DNA of 64,000 nucleotides, taken from NCBI GenBank assembly GCA_963696075.1, contig CAVOJD010000026.1:1-64000 (forward strand), read 5' to 3'. Shown piece after piece: positions 27,065 through 35,584 of the stretch (within the stretch, counting starts at the first letter, position 1; each line of letters starts with the position of its first letter). The position numbers and the translations under genes were made by a program. The DNA is from CAJQQK01 sp963696075 (GTDB lineage: Bacteria > Pseudomonadota > Alphaproteobacteria > Rhizobiales > Hyphomicrobiaceae). A model generated the notes under the pieces. It was not told the origin of the DNA, made no database searches, and was given only the letters and a program-made list of their open reading frames with translations.

Positions 27065-27151
27065 CACTTAAGGCCGCCGCCAAACGCATTCCTCGCCCGC
27101 CCCCTGCCGCGCGCCGCGAGTCGACGCCAAACGAGAAAAGGAACTGAACTC

Positions 27152-27385
27152 ATGCCACTTGCATCCCAATTCTCATCTGTTCCAGTCGTTGTCGACGATG
27201 AAAAATGCATCGCCGAAAAAGGCTGCCGGGTCTGTATCGATGTGTGCCCGCTCGACGTCCTGCGCATCAACGAGGAATCCGGCAAGGCCTACATGGCCTA
27301 TGACGAGTGCTGGTACTGCATGCCCTGCGAAGCCGACTGCCCGACCGATGCGGTCAAGGTGAACCTGCCTTATCTCTTGAAGTAA
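27152..27385 (+). CDS. AprB-like 2x[4Fe-4S] ferredoxin
   Basis: A 77-residue ferredoxin with eight cysteines: C-x5-C-x2-C-x3-CP (KCIAEKGCRVCIDVCPLDV) and C-x2-C-x2-C-x3-CP (CWYCMPCEADCPTDAV). The longer first spacing resembles AprB, but the AprB C-terminal tail that wraps AprA is missing. AAGGA lies upstream of the ATG. It sits 87 bases after the AprA-like gene and 12 bases before the HEAT gene and probably hands electrons to or from the flavin. Confidence 0.85.
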   Translation: MPLASQFSSVPVVVDDEKCIAEKGCRVCIDVCPLDVLRINEESGKAYMAYDECWYCMPCEADCPTDAVKVNLPYLLK

Positions 27386-27397
27386 TGGGACCCCGCT

Positions 27398-28375
27398 ATG
27401 TCGGAACTGTTTGAAGCCTACAGCGACCTCGATGACCTGGTGGAACAGCTCGCCTCTGATGATCCGGGCGAACGCCGCGTTGCCGTCATGGAACTTGCCG
27501 ACCTTGGCGATCCCGCCGTTGTTCCGATCCTGCGCGGTGTCGTCACCGACCCGGACGCCGGCGTGCGCAGTCAATGTGCAAAAGCACTCGGCGAATACGA
27601 TGGTGCGCTTGCCGCTGAAGCACTGGCCGAGTTCGTCGTCGACGCGGATCCCGATGTTGCCAAGGCTGCAGCCTTCTCCATGGCCGAATTGAAGGAGCCG
27701 GCAGCCGGCGAGGCGCTGATGCCGCTGGTGGCACATGAGGAGAAGTTCGTGCGCGCCGCCGCGCTGCGCGGCCTGCGCGAGTTGCGCCGCACCGACTGCC
27801 TCCCCATTGCATTGAAAGCGCTAAGCGATCCCGAAGCTGACGTGCGCGCCGAGGCCATTGGTGTCATCGGCTTCCTGAAGATTGAAGAAGCGGTGCCCGC
27901 CTTGAAGGCTGCCTGCGACGATCCCGAACCCCACGTCCGCCGCAGTGCCGTCAGCGCCCTGTCCTTTTCCCAACTCCCCGCGGCGCGGGAAACGGTTATT
28001 GCAGCGATCAGCGACAGCGACTGGATGGTCCGTGAAACCGCAGCCGACACCATCTGGCGCGCGCCAAAATCCGAACCAATCGTCACCGCGCTCCTCGCCG
28101 CCCTCGAAGACGACTACTGGCAGGTCCGCTTGAAGTCGACCAGGTCGCTCGGCAAGTTGCGTGTCGCCGAAGCCATTGACCGGATCGGCCCGTATCTCAG
28201 CCTCGAGCAGGCCAATTTGCGCAAGGAAACGGCCGCAGCATTGGGCGAAATCGCCCTCCCCGCAGGTCGCCCCTACCTCGAACCTTTCAAAGACGACAAC
28301 GACCCCGACGTTCGCAAGAATGTCCGCTGGGCACTCGAGCAGATCGACAAGCAGGAAACCGCGTCATCCCAGTAG
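27398..28375 (+). CDS. HEAT-repeat (PBS lyase-type) protein
   Basis: A 325-residue all-helical protein built of about nine to ten repeats of ~31 residues, e.g. RRVAVMELADLGDPAVVPIL, SQCAKALGEYDGALAAEALA and KSTRSLGKLRVAEAIDRIGP, of the EZ-HEAT type. Such scaffolds hold partner proteins or bind cofactor-carrying subunits. Its place directly after the flavoprotein-ferredoxin pair suggests that it assembles or docks that complex. No catalytic motif is visible. Confidence 0.88.
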   Translation: MSELFEAYSDLDDLVEQLASDDPGERRVAVMELADLGDPAVVPILRGVVTDPDAGVRSQCAKALGEYDGALAAEALAEFVVDADPDVAKAAAFSMAELKEPAAGEALMPLVAHEEKFVRAAALRGLRELRRTDCLPIALKALSDPEADVRAEAIGVIGFLKIEEAVPALKAACDDPEPHVRRSAVSALSFSQLPAARETVIAAISDSDWMVRETAADTIWRAPKSEPIVTALLAALEDDYWQVRLKSTRSLGKLRVAEAIDRIGPYLSLEQANLRKETAAALGEIALPAGRPYLEPFKDDNDPDVRKNVRWALEQIDKQETASSQ

Positions 28376-28428
28376 AATTGGCCACGCCGGATTGGTTCAT
28401 CCAATGATCGAAGGTTTGGCAAAGCGAC

Positions 28429-29181
28429 ATGATCAGATCATCTGCCATGGCAACGACTTCTGAACCGGATCGCCGCCATAAATATGTGATCATACGGGAC
28501 TGGCTCAGCGAGCAGATCGCCTCCGGCGCGTACGCCTGCGGCCAGCAGATGCCAAGCGAACACGATGTCATGTCGCAGTTCAATGTCAGTCGCGTCACCG
28601 CGCGTCAGGCATTCAGCGACCTGCGCACCGCAGGACTGATCGAAGCGCGCCGCGGCAAGGGCTATTTCGTCAGCCGGTTCCAGGCAACGACCAACCTTGA
28701 ACGCCTGCTCGGTTTCGGCGAGATGATGGAGCCGCTCGGCGTCGCAACATCAACGGAGGTGCTGGAGATCGTCGAGGTCGCCGCACCGCCCCCCATCAGC
28801 ACCGCCTTGCAGTTGGACGCCGATGAACTGGTCACGCGCATTGTTCGCACGCGCCAGGCTGCCGGCCATATCATATCCATCTCGGAGAATTATTTCCCGG
28901 TCCGGCTGGGCCGCCGGCTGATGTGCCTCGACCTCTTACGCAGGGATCTCTACCTCCTCATGGAAACGCGGCTCGGCATCGACCTGTCATTTGCCGACGC
29001 CGAACTCCAGGTCTGCCCGATCGAGCCCCAGTACGCGCGCTTCCTCGGTTTGAGCGCCGGTGAACTGATCACGCGCATGACGCGCGTCACCTATGACAGC
29101 ACCGGAAAGCCGCTCGCCCACGAAGCAGACTCCTCTGCGCTCGAGACAATCAAGTTCCGGATTCGCATCCCGCGCTGGTAA
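28429..29181 (+). CDS. GntR-family regulator, HutC/UTRA type
   Basis: A 250-residue repressor or activator. The N-terminal winged helix reads QQMPSEHDVMSQFNVSRVTA and RQAFSDLRTAGLIEARRGKG; the C-terminal UTRA ligand-binding domain has TRIVRTRQAAGHIISISENY and GLSAGELITRMTRVTYDS. ATG at 28447 is an equally possible start. It lies between the flavoprotein operon and the transporter operon and probably senses the substrate or a related metabolite. The palindrome at 29420-29434 is a candidate site. Confidence 0.85.
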   Translation: MIRSSAMATTSEPDRRHKYVIIRDWLSEQIASGAYACGQQMPSEHDVMSQFNVSRVTARQAFSDLRTAGLIEARRGKGYFVSRFQATTNLERLLGFGEMMEPLGVATSTEVLEIVEVAAPPPISTALQLDADELVTRIVRTRQAAGHIISISENYFPVRLGRRLMCLDLLRRDLYLLMETRLGIDLSFADAELQVCPIEPQYARFLGLSAGELITRMTRVTYDSTGKPLAHEADSSALETIKFRIRIPRW

Positions 29182-29566
29182 TCCATCGCATCAAAACCGC
29201 CCCCTTCACGCCTCCATGATGGCACATGTGCCACCACAGATGCTGACCCAGCAATGTGGTGGGGAGCGTTCCTTCAGGTCGTCTCCGACGTCGCGAAGAC
29301 ACGCAAGACATCAGGCCCAAATCAACTTGTCTTATCACGCTCCACAGCCGTGGTGATTCCACTGAGCAGGGCACGGGCATTGTGCCTGATCGCCGCCCAC
29401 AGTCCGCTCAAAATCGTTAGAGTGTGAAACACTCCAAAAACCGTAAAACATACTCAAAAACATACACATAATCATATTTTTGGGACACCTTTCCCAGACT
29501 GGCACAGCCCTTGCGCATCTATTGGTGGCACATCAGACAAGCTGCCATCCACGCAAGGAGTTACGC
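29182..29566 (+). promoter_or_regulatory. sigma-54-type promoter with upstream palindrome
   Basis: TGGCACAGCCCTTGC (29500-29514) matches the -24/-12 sigma-54 consensus with GG and GC exactly ten bases apart. About 66 bases upstream is a perfect palindrome GAGTGT-GAA-ACACTC (29420-29434), suitable for an enhancer-binding protein or the GntR regulator, with an A/T-rich stretch between (29435-29480) that could bend. Transcription would begin near 29526 and reach the start at 29567, which has AAGGAG at 29555-29560. No sigma-54 activator gene is in the window. The first ~220 bases hold nothing else I can name. Confidence 0.7.
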
Positions 29567-30934
29567 ATGCGCAATCTCTTGAAGTTCTCGATGGGGGCTG
29601 CCCTCCTGTCACTGACTGTAAACTCGGCATCCGCCGAGACAATCCGCATCGCTGTCGGCCACCAAAGCATGTGCACCGACACCTACACCGCCGGCATCGT
29701 AGTCAAGGAACTCGGCCTGCTGGAAAAGCACCTGCCAAAGACGGGGAAATACAAAGACGCGACCTACGAAATCTCCTGGAGTGACTATTCCTCCGGTGGC
29801 CCCATTACGAACCAGATGCTGGCCAACAAACTCAACATCGGCGTGATGGGTGACTATCCGCTGATCGTCAACGGCGCCAAGTTCCAGGCCACCAAGTCGC
29901 TCCGCACGCTCTATGTGGCGGGCACGGGTTACAACTTGAAAGGCAGCGGCAACGCCATCGTCGTGCCTGTCAAATCCGATATCTACGAGTTCTCCCAGCT
30001 CAAGGGCAGGTCGGTCTCGACCCCGGTCGGCAGTGCCGCCTGGGGCATGCTCTTGAAAGCCCTGCAGGACCACAGCATCCCAACGACGGAGATCAGCCTC
30101 AAGAACCAGAGCCCGGCTGTCGGCGCAGCCAATATCGCGGCTGGCAAGATCGACGCCCATGCCGACTTCTGCCCCTGGTCCGAGCTGATGGAATATCGCG
30201 GCACCGGCCGCAAGATCTTCGACGGCAGCGAAACCAAGGTCCCCTACCTGCACGGCGTCGTGGTGCGCAGCGACTTCGCTGAGTCATACCCCGAAGTCGT
30301 CCAGGCCTTCATCAAGGCCGTCTACGAGGCAGGCAAATGGATCGAAGCCGATCCCGCCGGCGCAACCCTCAAGATGGAGCAATGGACAGGCGTCGAGAAG
30401 GAAGTCCTCTATCTCTATTTCTCGAAGGGCGGGCACCTCACTCTGGAGCCGTCGATCAAGGAACAGTGGGTCGACGCCCTGAAGCTGAACCATGGCGTTC
30501 TCGCGCGCGAAAAAGCCATTCCCTCTTTGGACTTCGATGACTGGATCACCGAGAAGTACATCCGCGCTGCCTACACGGAAATGGGCGTCGACTATGACGC
30601 CGACAAAAAGAAAGTCGTCGACCCGCTCGCGGCCAATGCCGGGCTGCCAATGGAGATCTGGCATGCACGCGAAGGCATCTCGACGTATCCGGATCTGCCA
30701 GCTTTCCTGAAGGCTGTCTCGAGCTTCCAGGCCGTCGGCCAGAAGCTCAACGCCACCTATGTCTACGACAAGGAAACGGGCCTGAAGCTCTTCGGCAAGA
30801 CCGCGTTCTATGTCGCTGGCAAGGATGGCAGCTTCGCAGCGTTCCTGCGCAAGAAGGAAGCCGAGGCATTCGCCAAATCAACCGATGGCGTGGTGACGGA
30901 CTTTACCGGCGCCTTGTCGAAGGTTGCGAGCTGA
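29567..30934 (+). CDS. TauA/SsuA-type periplasmic binding protein with NosL-like C-terminus
   Basis: A 455-residue exported protein. The signal peptide ends near ...NSASAET. Residues ~25-380 are a type II binding fold of the nitrate/taurine/sulfonate group (ETIRIAVGHQSMCTDTYTAG, KGRSVSTPVGSAAWGMLLKA, IAAGKIDAHADFCPWSELME). It is 120 or more residues longer than usual. The last ~60 residues (YVYDKETGLKLFGKTAFYV, GKDGSFAAFLRKKEAEAFAK, DGVVTDFTGAL) resemble the C-terminal domain of NosL-type copper chaperones. The start is fixed by AAGGAG. It is the first gene of the sigma-54-type operon; ligand unknown. Confidence 0.85.
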   Translation: MRNLLKFSMGAALLSLTVNSASAETIRIAVGHQSMCTDTYTAGIVVKELGLLEKHLPKTGKYKDATYEISWSDYSSGGPITNQMLANKLNIGVMGDYPLIVNGAKFQATKSLRTLYVAGTGYNLKGSGNAIVVPVKSDIYEFSQLKGRSVSTPVGSAAWGMLLKALQDHSIPTTEISLKNQSPAVGAANIAAGKIDAHADFCPWSELMEYRGTGRKIFDGSETKVPYLHGVVVRSDFAESYPEVVQAFIKAVYEAGKWIEADPAGATLKMEQWTGVEKEVLYLYFSKGGHLTLEPSIKEQWVDALKLNHGVLAREKAIPSLDFDDWITEKYIRAAYTEMGVDYDADKKKVVDPLAANAGLPMEIWHAREGISTYPDLPAFLKAVSSFQAVGQKLNATYVYDKETGLKLFGKTAFYVAGKDGSFAAFLRKKEAEAFAKSTDGVVTDFTGALSKVAS

Positions 30935-31026
30935 TCGCTTAACCCGAGCGCTTTCGGACGGCTGGACTGGTTCCAGCCGTTCGCCTCGTCCCGCTCGGTC
31001 TGGTGGCAATCTGGAGATAAAGCCCC

Positions 31027-32055
31027 ATGAGCAAATCCAATCTGGCAGCGCTGCCAGCCGACGACACGACTGAAGCGCCCGCCGGTGCTGAACCGCCCCC
31101 CCAACATGCGGTATCACCGGCAGCAGTCGGGGCTTTACCGATCGTCATCGAACGCTATCAAGGCACCGCCGCAAACACAGTCCCGTCGGCTGAGCCAACC
31201 GCTGATCGGACCGAAGTCGTGCCGGCGGATACCCAGAAAATCACCACTGATCCAACAGTCCCCGGCTTGTTTGGGCTGTTGTCGATCACGACGGCTCAGC
31301 GATGGGCTGTGCGCCTTCTTGCCATTGCACTTGGCGTCATCGCCTGGCATTTCGCATCCACATACGACTTCAACTTCTACATCAATTTCGAAAATGTCCC
31401 CGAGCCACTTGTGGTCTGGACCGCATTTACAAATCAACTGGCCGGCAGCGAATTCTTCATCCACATCGCCGTCAGTCTTCAGCGCATCCTGCTCGGTTAT
31501 TCGATTGCAGTCGTGCTCGGTGTCGGGCTTGGCATGATCATGGGGCGGTCCCGTTTCGCCCAGGACGTATTCATGCCCTACGTCGAAATCCTCCGTCCCA
31601 TCCCGGCCGTCGCCTGGATTCCGCTGGCCATCCTGATGTGGCCGACAGAAGAAGCATCAATCATCTACATCACGTTCCTCGGCGCCCTGTTCCCCATCAT
31701 CCTCAACACGATGCACGGGGTCGAACAGACACCGGAGGTTCTGGTGCGCGCGGCACGCTCCCTTGGCGCAAAGCAAAGCCAGATCTTCCGCCACGTCGTC
31801 CTGCCCGCGGCCTTGCCAAGCATCGCAACAGGCCTTGCCGTCGCCATGGGCGTCTCGTGGTTCTCGCTGCTCGCCGGGGAAATCATATCCGGCCAGTACG
31901 GCATCGGCTACTTCACCTGGAATGCCTATTCGCTGATCAACTACCCCGACATCATCGTCGGCATGTTGTGCATCGGCTTCCTTGGCACGCTCTCAACGTA
32001 TGCCGTCCGCCTCGCCACCAAACCCTTCCTCAGTTGGCAGGAAAGGACCCGGTGA
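31027..32055 (+). CDS. ABC transporter permease, TauC/SsuC type
   Basis: A 342-residue inner-membrane subunit with an unusual ~85-residue hydrophilic, Ala/Pro/Thr-rich N-terminus before the first membrane helix (AVRLLAIALGVIAWHFA). Six helices follow in the BPD_transp_1 domain, with the EAA loop at VRAARSLGAKQSQIFRHVVL-P. It works with the ATPase at 32819 and the binding protein at 29567. Its stop overlaps the next start by one base. Confidence 0.9.
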   Translation: MSKSNLAALPADDTTEAPAGAEPPPQHAVSPAAVGALPIVIERYQGTAANTVPSAEPTADRTEVVPADTQKITTDPTVPGLFGLLSITTAQRWAVRLLAIALGVIAWHFASTYDFNFYINFENVPEPLVVWTAFTNQLAGSEFFIHIAVSLQRILLGYSIAVVLGVGLGMIMGRSRFAQDVFMPYVEILRPIPAVAWIPLAILMWPTEEASIIYITFLGALFPIILNTMHGVEQTPEVLVRAARSLGAKQSQIFRHVVLPAALPSIATGLAVAMGVSWFSLLAGEIISGQYGIGYFTWNAYSLINYPDIIVGMLCIGFLGTLSTYAVRLATKPFLSWQERTR

Positions 32056-32765
32056 TGCATCTGATCGGAGTAACCCTGGACGCGATCAAGACGCGGCTGC
32101 GCGGCTGGATCGCCATCACGCTGGGCTTCACGGTGATCTACTACGTCGCCCTGCTGGCTTCGATGATCTACCGCTTCGACAACTGGCCGAACTACGTGAC
32201 GCCCTATAACTGGTTCGCGAATGTCGCCCGGATCATCCAGTCGACCCCGTCCGTCACCGACATGCTGCCAATCATTCGTGACGAGTGGCTCCTCGAGGTC
32301 GGCTACATGAACATGAGCTACGGCCATGGCATCTCGGAATGGAGCCTCAATCTCATTCCCGTGAAGATGCTGTTGATCATGTTCCTTGGCATGTTGATCG
32401 CAACGGTCTGGGCGCTCGCGCTTGAGCAGCGCCGGGTCTGCGCCAATCCCAACATCGCATCGAGCGTTGCTGTCACCGGTGCCGGCGCCGGCCTGGTCGC
32501 CCTGACCGGCGCCACCATGAGCTGGGTCGTCTGCTGCGCCACGCCATCCTGGATTGTCGGCCTCGCCATGATGGGACTTGGGGTCGCGACCGCCAATGCG
32601 CTGGAGCCGCACGGCACCTGGGTTGGCGCAATCGGCTTCACCATCTTGGCCGCCACCATTATCGCGCAGGCCCGTCGCATAGCCGAACCGGACGCGGGCC
32701 GCACCCAAACCTCCACTCACGCAAGAGTCGACAAGTCCGACGCCATGAAAATGGCCGGGCGCTGA
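32055..32765 (+). CDS. unrecognised membrane protein in the transporter operon
   Basis: A 236-residue protein starting at the ATG that shares its A with the permease stop (TGATG), so it is translationally coupled. It has about five hydrophobic segments: ITLGFTVIYYVALLASMIY, MLLIMFLGMLIATVWALALE, VAVTGAGAGLVALTGATMSW, VGLAMMGLGVATANAL and VGAIGFTILAATIIAQ. A Cys-Cys pair lies between two segments (WVVCCATPSW). No EAA loop is visible, so it is not a standard second permease. It may be a membrane partner of the transporter or a copper/electron-transfer protein. Confidence 0.72.
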   Translation: MHLIGVTLDAIKTRLRGWIAITLGFTVIYYVALLASMIYRFDNWPNYVTPYNWFANVARIIQSTPSVTDMLPIIRDEWLLEVGYMNMSYGHGISEWSLNLIPVKMLLIMFLGMLIATVWALALEQRRVCANPNIASSVAVTGAGAGLVALTGATMSWVVCCATPSWIVGLAMMGLGVATANALEPHGTWVGAIGFTILAATIIAQARRIAEPDAGRTQTSTHARVDKSDAMKMAGR

Positions 32766-32818
32766 ACTGAAACGCATCGCCTTGAGGCCATTCAGGCCCC
32801 CACAACAAGGACCGCACA

Positions 32819-33679
32819 ATGCTTGCAACGGACACCACGAGCGACACGACCGCTCACGACACGGAAAAAGCGCCGCGCAATATTCGCAGCTCCAACGGCC
32901 GCATTGAGATCGATCACGTCTCCATCGTCTTCGGCAAAGGGCCAACGCGCCATGTCGCCGTCAAAGAAACCACCATTACCGTCGAGCCCGGTGAGTTCGT
33001 TTGTATTCTGGGCCCGTCTGGTTGTGGCAAGTCGACCCTGCTGAACAGCATCGCCGGCTACGTCACCCCATCGACCGGCCAGATCGTCGTCGACGGTGAA
33101 ACCGTCACAAGTCCTGGTCCCGACCGCGGCATGGTCTTCCAGCAATACTCCTTGTTTCCATGGAAGACCGTTCGCGAAAATATCGCCTTCGGCCCAAAGA
33201 TCCGCGGCGCCGGCCGCACCGAGATGAGTTCCACAACCGAAACGTTTCTCGAGATGGTGGGCCTCACGAAATTCGCCAATCGCTATCCCGGCGAACTCTC
33301 CGGCGGCATGCAGCAGCGCGTCGGCATCGCGCGCGCCCTCGCCAACTATCCCCGCGTCCTCCTCATGGATGAGCCCTTCGGCGCGCTCGATTCTCAGACC
33401 CGCCTGATGATGCAGGAGAGCCTGCTCAAACTCTGGAGCGAGTTCGGCATCACGGTCCTCTTCGTCACCCACGACATTGATGAGGCCGTCTTCCTCGGCG
33501 ACCGCGTCCTCGTCATGAGCGCCAGTCCCGGCAGCATCATCGCCGACCTCAAGGTTGCCCTCCCCCGCCCCCGGCATACCGATCTGGCCGTCGACCCGAT
33601 GTTCATCGACTTGAAGCGCCAGTGCCAGGAAAAGATCAAGGCCGAAAGTTTGCGCGCCTTCGAACAGCAGAACGCCTGA
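32819..33679 (+). CDS. ABC transporter ATP-binding protein, TauB/SsuB type
   Basis: A 286-residue ATPase with Walker A GPSGCGKST, Q-loop QQYSLFPWKT, signature LSGGMQQRVGIARAL, Walker B VLLMDEPFGALD and H-loop FVTHDIDEAVFLGDRV, as in nitrate/sulfonate/taurine transporters. It powers the uptake system encoded just upstream. Confidence 0.93.
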   Translation: MLATDTTSDTTAHDTEKAPRNIRSSNGRIEIDHVSIVFGKGPTRHVAVKETTITVEPGEFVCILGPSGCGKSTLLNSIAGYVTPSTGQIVVDGETVTSPGPDRGMVFQQYSLFPWKTVRENIAFGPKIRGAGRTEMSSTTETFLEMVGLTKFANRYPGELSGGMQQRVGIARALANYPRVLLMDEPFGALDSQTRLMMQESLLKLWSEFGITVLFVTHDIDEAVFLGDRVLVMSASPGSIIADLKVALPRPRHTDLAVDPMFIDLKRQCQEKIKAESLRAFEQQNA

Positions 33680-33696
33680 ACCGGAGGGACGAGTTG

Positions 33697-34350
33697 ATGA
33701 CAGTATCACGGCCATACTCGATGTTCGCTGCGGTCATGGGCACAGCCCTGGCGCTCGTGTTCGCAACTGGGGCAGCCCTGTCAGCAAGCACCCCCTCCGT
33801 TGCAACCGACGCCAAGGTCTACATCAAGCCGAAGCCACTGCCGCCATTCAGCCTCCAGGATGCCGAGGGCAAGCTCTTTTCAAATGAGCAGCTCAAAGGC
33901 AAGTGGTCGTTGGTCCTCCTCGGGTTCACCCACTGCCCCGACATCTGCCCCTTCACGCTGCAAAACCTGGCGCACGTGAAACACGAACTATCGACCCGGG
34001 TCTCGCCGGAACGGTTGCCCCAGATTATCTTCGTCGGCGTCGATCCGGATCGCGACCGCCCGGTCCTCGCCGACTACGTGCGCCATTTCGACGACAGGAT
34101 TGTCGGCGTCACCGGCGTCTGGGCTGAGATCGAGAAGGTGGTCGAGGGGCTCGATGGCTTCGTTCGCATCACAGGCAAAAAACCTGGTGCGCAAGCCTAC
34201 GATGTCCGCCACAGCGCGGTGATCAGCCTGATCAGTCCTGAAGGCAACCTCATCGCCGGCATCAACCCGCCACTAAAAGCGAACGAAGCCTCGATCTTCA
34301 TCGCCGAGACCATGCTCCACCATTCCCGCCAGCAAAAAGAGCAGAAATGA
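33697..34350 (+). CDS. SCO1/SenC family copper protein
   Basis: A 217-residue membrane-anchored or exported thioredoxin-fold protein. Copper-binding CxxxC is in GFTHCPDICPFTL and the distal His in DVRHSAVISLISPEGNL. SCO proteins insert copper into CuA centres of haem-copper oxidases, N2O reductase or related cuproenzymes. The ATG at 33697 follows GGAGG. It is in the same orientation as and 17 bases behind the transporter ATPase gene, which suggests one transcript. Confidence 0.9.
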   Translation: MTVSRPYSMFAAVMGTALALVFATGAALSASTPSVATDAKVYIKPKPLPPFSLQDAEGKLFSNEQLKGKWSLVLLGFTHCPDICPFTLQNLAHVKHELSTRVSPERLPQIIFVGVDPDRDRPVLADYVRHFDDRIVGVTGVWAEIEKVVEGLDGFVRITGKKPGAQAYDVRHSAVISLISPEGNLIAGINPPLKANEASIFIAETMLHHSRQQKEQK

Positions 34351-34910
34351 TGCCCCGTCCCGTCATGCCCCTGAAGCATCCTCGCGCCCCAAGAGCTGGC
34401 ATCCTGCAGCCGTGGCTGCGCCGCGCGTTGGTAGCAGCCTCACTGTTGATGTTGTCAACATCGGCCAGTTTTGGCGGTGAGGCGGCAAGCGCCGTCATCT
34501 CCAACCCCAAGGTCGTCCTGGGTCCCCCAACGATCAAGGTGCATGCCGCCTACTTCGACCTCACCAACCGTGGCGCCGCGCCCGTCGTGATCACGGGCGC
34601 GCGCAGCGACGGCTATGAGCGCGTCGAGATCCATCGCTCTAGGGTTTCCGGCGGCGTCGCCATGATGGAGCCCGCCGCTACCGTCGAGATCCAGCCCGGC
34701 ACAACGACGGCTTTCAAACCCGGCGGCCTCCACCTGATGATGATCGGCCCGAAGCACCCCCAATCGCCGGGCGCGACCGTTGGCGTTGTTCTCCTGCTCG
34801 CATCCGGCAAGGAACTGACTGCGACGTTCGACGTGACAAGCCACGCCGGCATGTCCCCCAGGACCGTCGGCCATGGCCATAATCATGGCGCTGCGAAACA
34901 TGCACACTGA
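34347..34910 (+). CDS. PCu(A)C-type periplasmic copper chaperone
   Basis: A 187-residue exported protein. The PCu(A)C motif is recognisable: VEIHRSRVSGGVAMMEPA with His and Met ligands, then FKPGGLHLMMIG with the second His-x-Met pair. The C-terminus ends in a His-rich tail (GHGHNHGAAKHAH). The start overlaps the SCO stop (ATGA). In characterised systems PCu(A)C passes Cu(I) to SCO or directly to CuA; the gene order SCO-PCu(A)C supports that partnership here. Confidence 0.87.
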   Translation: MMPRPVMPLKHPRAPRAGILQPWLRRALVAASLLMLSTSASFGGEAASAVISNPKVVLGPPTIKVHAAYFDLTNRGAAPVVITGARSDGYERVEIHRSRVSGGVAMMEPAATVEIQPGTTTAFKPGGLHLMMIGPKHPQSPGATVGVVLLLASGKELTATFDVTSHAGMSPRTVGHGHNHGAAKHAH

Positions 34911-35580
34911 CGCGCGGAAAAAGCACCGTTGCGGCACCCACCGATCCTGGTCCAAGTGGGCACTTGCCGCCGTCGTCGTCTGCACAATCGCCCGGCCGGC
35001 TTCGGCCGACGGGCTCGGTTACGCCGGCCTGCCGCCGCAGGAGTTGTGCGGCTTGTGTCACAGCCTGAACGGCATCAGCGCGACGGCAAAGTTTCCCAAA
35101 CTGGCTGGCCAGAAGGCGGCCTATATCGAAAAGCAACTGCACGATTTTCTCAACAGCAGCCGCACCAACGACGGCGGCCAGATGGCCAGCATCGTGACAG
35201 AGATCAAGCCTGCGCAGTTCACGGATGTCGCCCGGTATTTCGCACAGCTCCCGCCCCCACCGCCCGACACCGAAGCAACCGCGGGCGTGAGCGACGAAGC
35301 CCTGCGCGCAGCCGCCGGCATCTATGAAAACGGCCGGCCCGAGGCCGCATTGCCGGCCTGCAGGACGTGTCACGCGGCGCCCTCGGTGTCCGGCCTCGTC
35401 GTCCCGTTCCTGACCGCCCAGCACGCGCGCTATCTCGAAAAGCAGTTGAAGGATTTCCGCGCCGGCGTCCGATCAAACGACCCTGCCAAGACGATGCAGA
35501 AAATCGCACAAAAATTATCAGATGCCGACATCCGCGCCTTGGCAGCCTTCCTTGCCGCAACGCCACGTATCAAAGGCTAA
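34873..35580 (+). CDS. dihaem cytochrome c4-like protein
   Basis: A 235-residue exported protein with two CxxCH haem sites (LCGLCHSLNG and CRTCHAAPS) and the repeat unit KLAGQKAAYIEKQLHDF / FLTAQHARYLEKQLKDF, the hallmark of cytochrome c4-type duplicated domains. Its start lies inside the PCu(A)C gene, so it is probably coupled. It would carry electrons in the periplasm, for instance to an oxidase matured by the SCO/PCu(A)C pair. Confidence 0.88.
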   Translation: MAIIMALRNMHTDARKKHRCGTHRSWSKWALAAVVVCTIARPASADGLGYAGLPPQELCGLCHSLNGISATAKFPKLAGQKAAYIEKQLHDFLNSSRTNDGGQMASIVTEIKPAQFTDVARYFAQLPPPPPDTEATAGVSDEALRAAAGIYENGRPEAALPACRTCHAAPSVSGLVVPFLTAQHARYLEKQLKDFRAGVRSNDPAKTMQKIAQKLSDADIRALAAFLAATPRIKG

Positions 35581-35584
35581 GACA

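Noticed and set aside
25322..27385. true dissimilatory APS reductase
   Set aside because: No sat, qmo or dsr genes, the small subunit lacks the AprB tail, and the alpha subunit is only distantly similar by eye.
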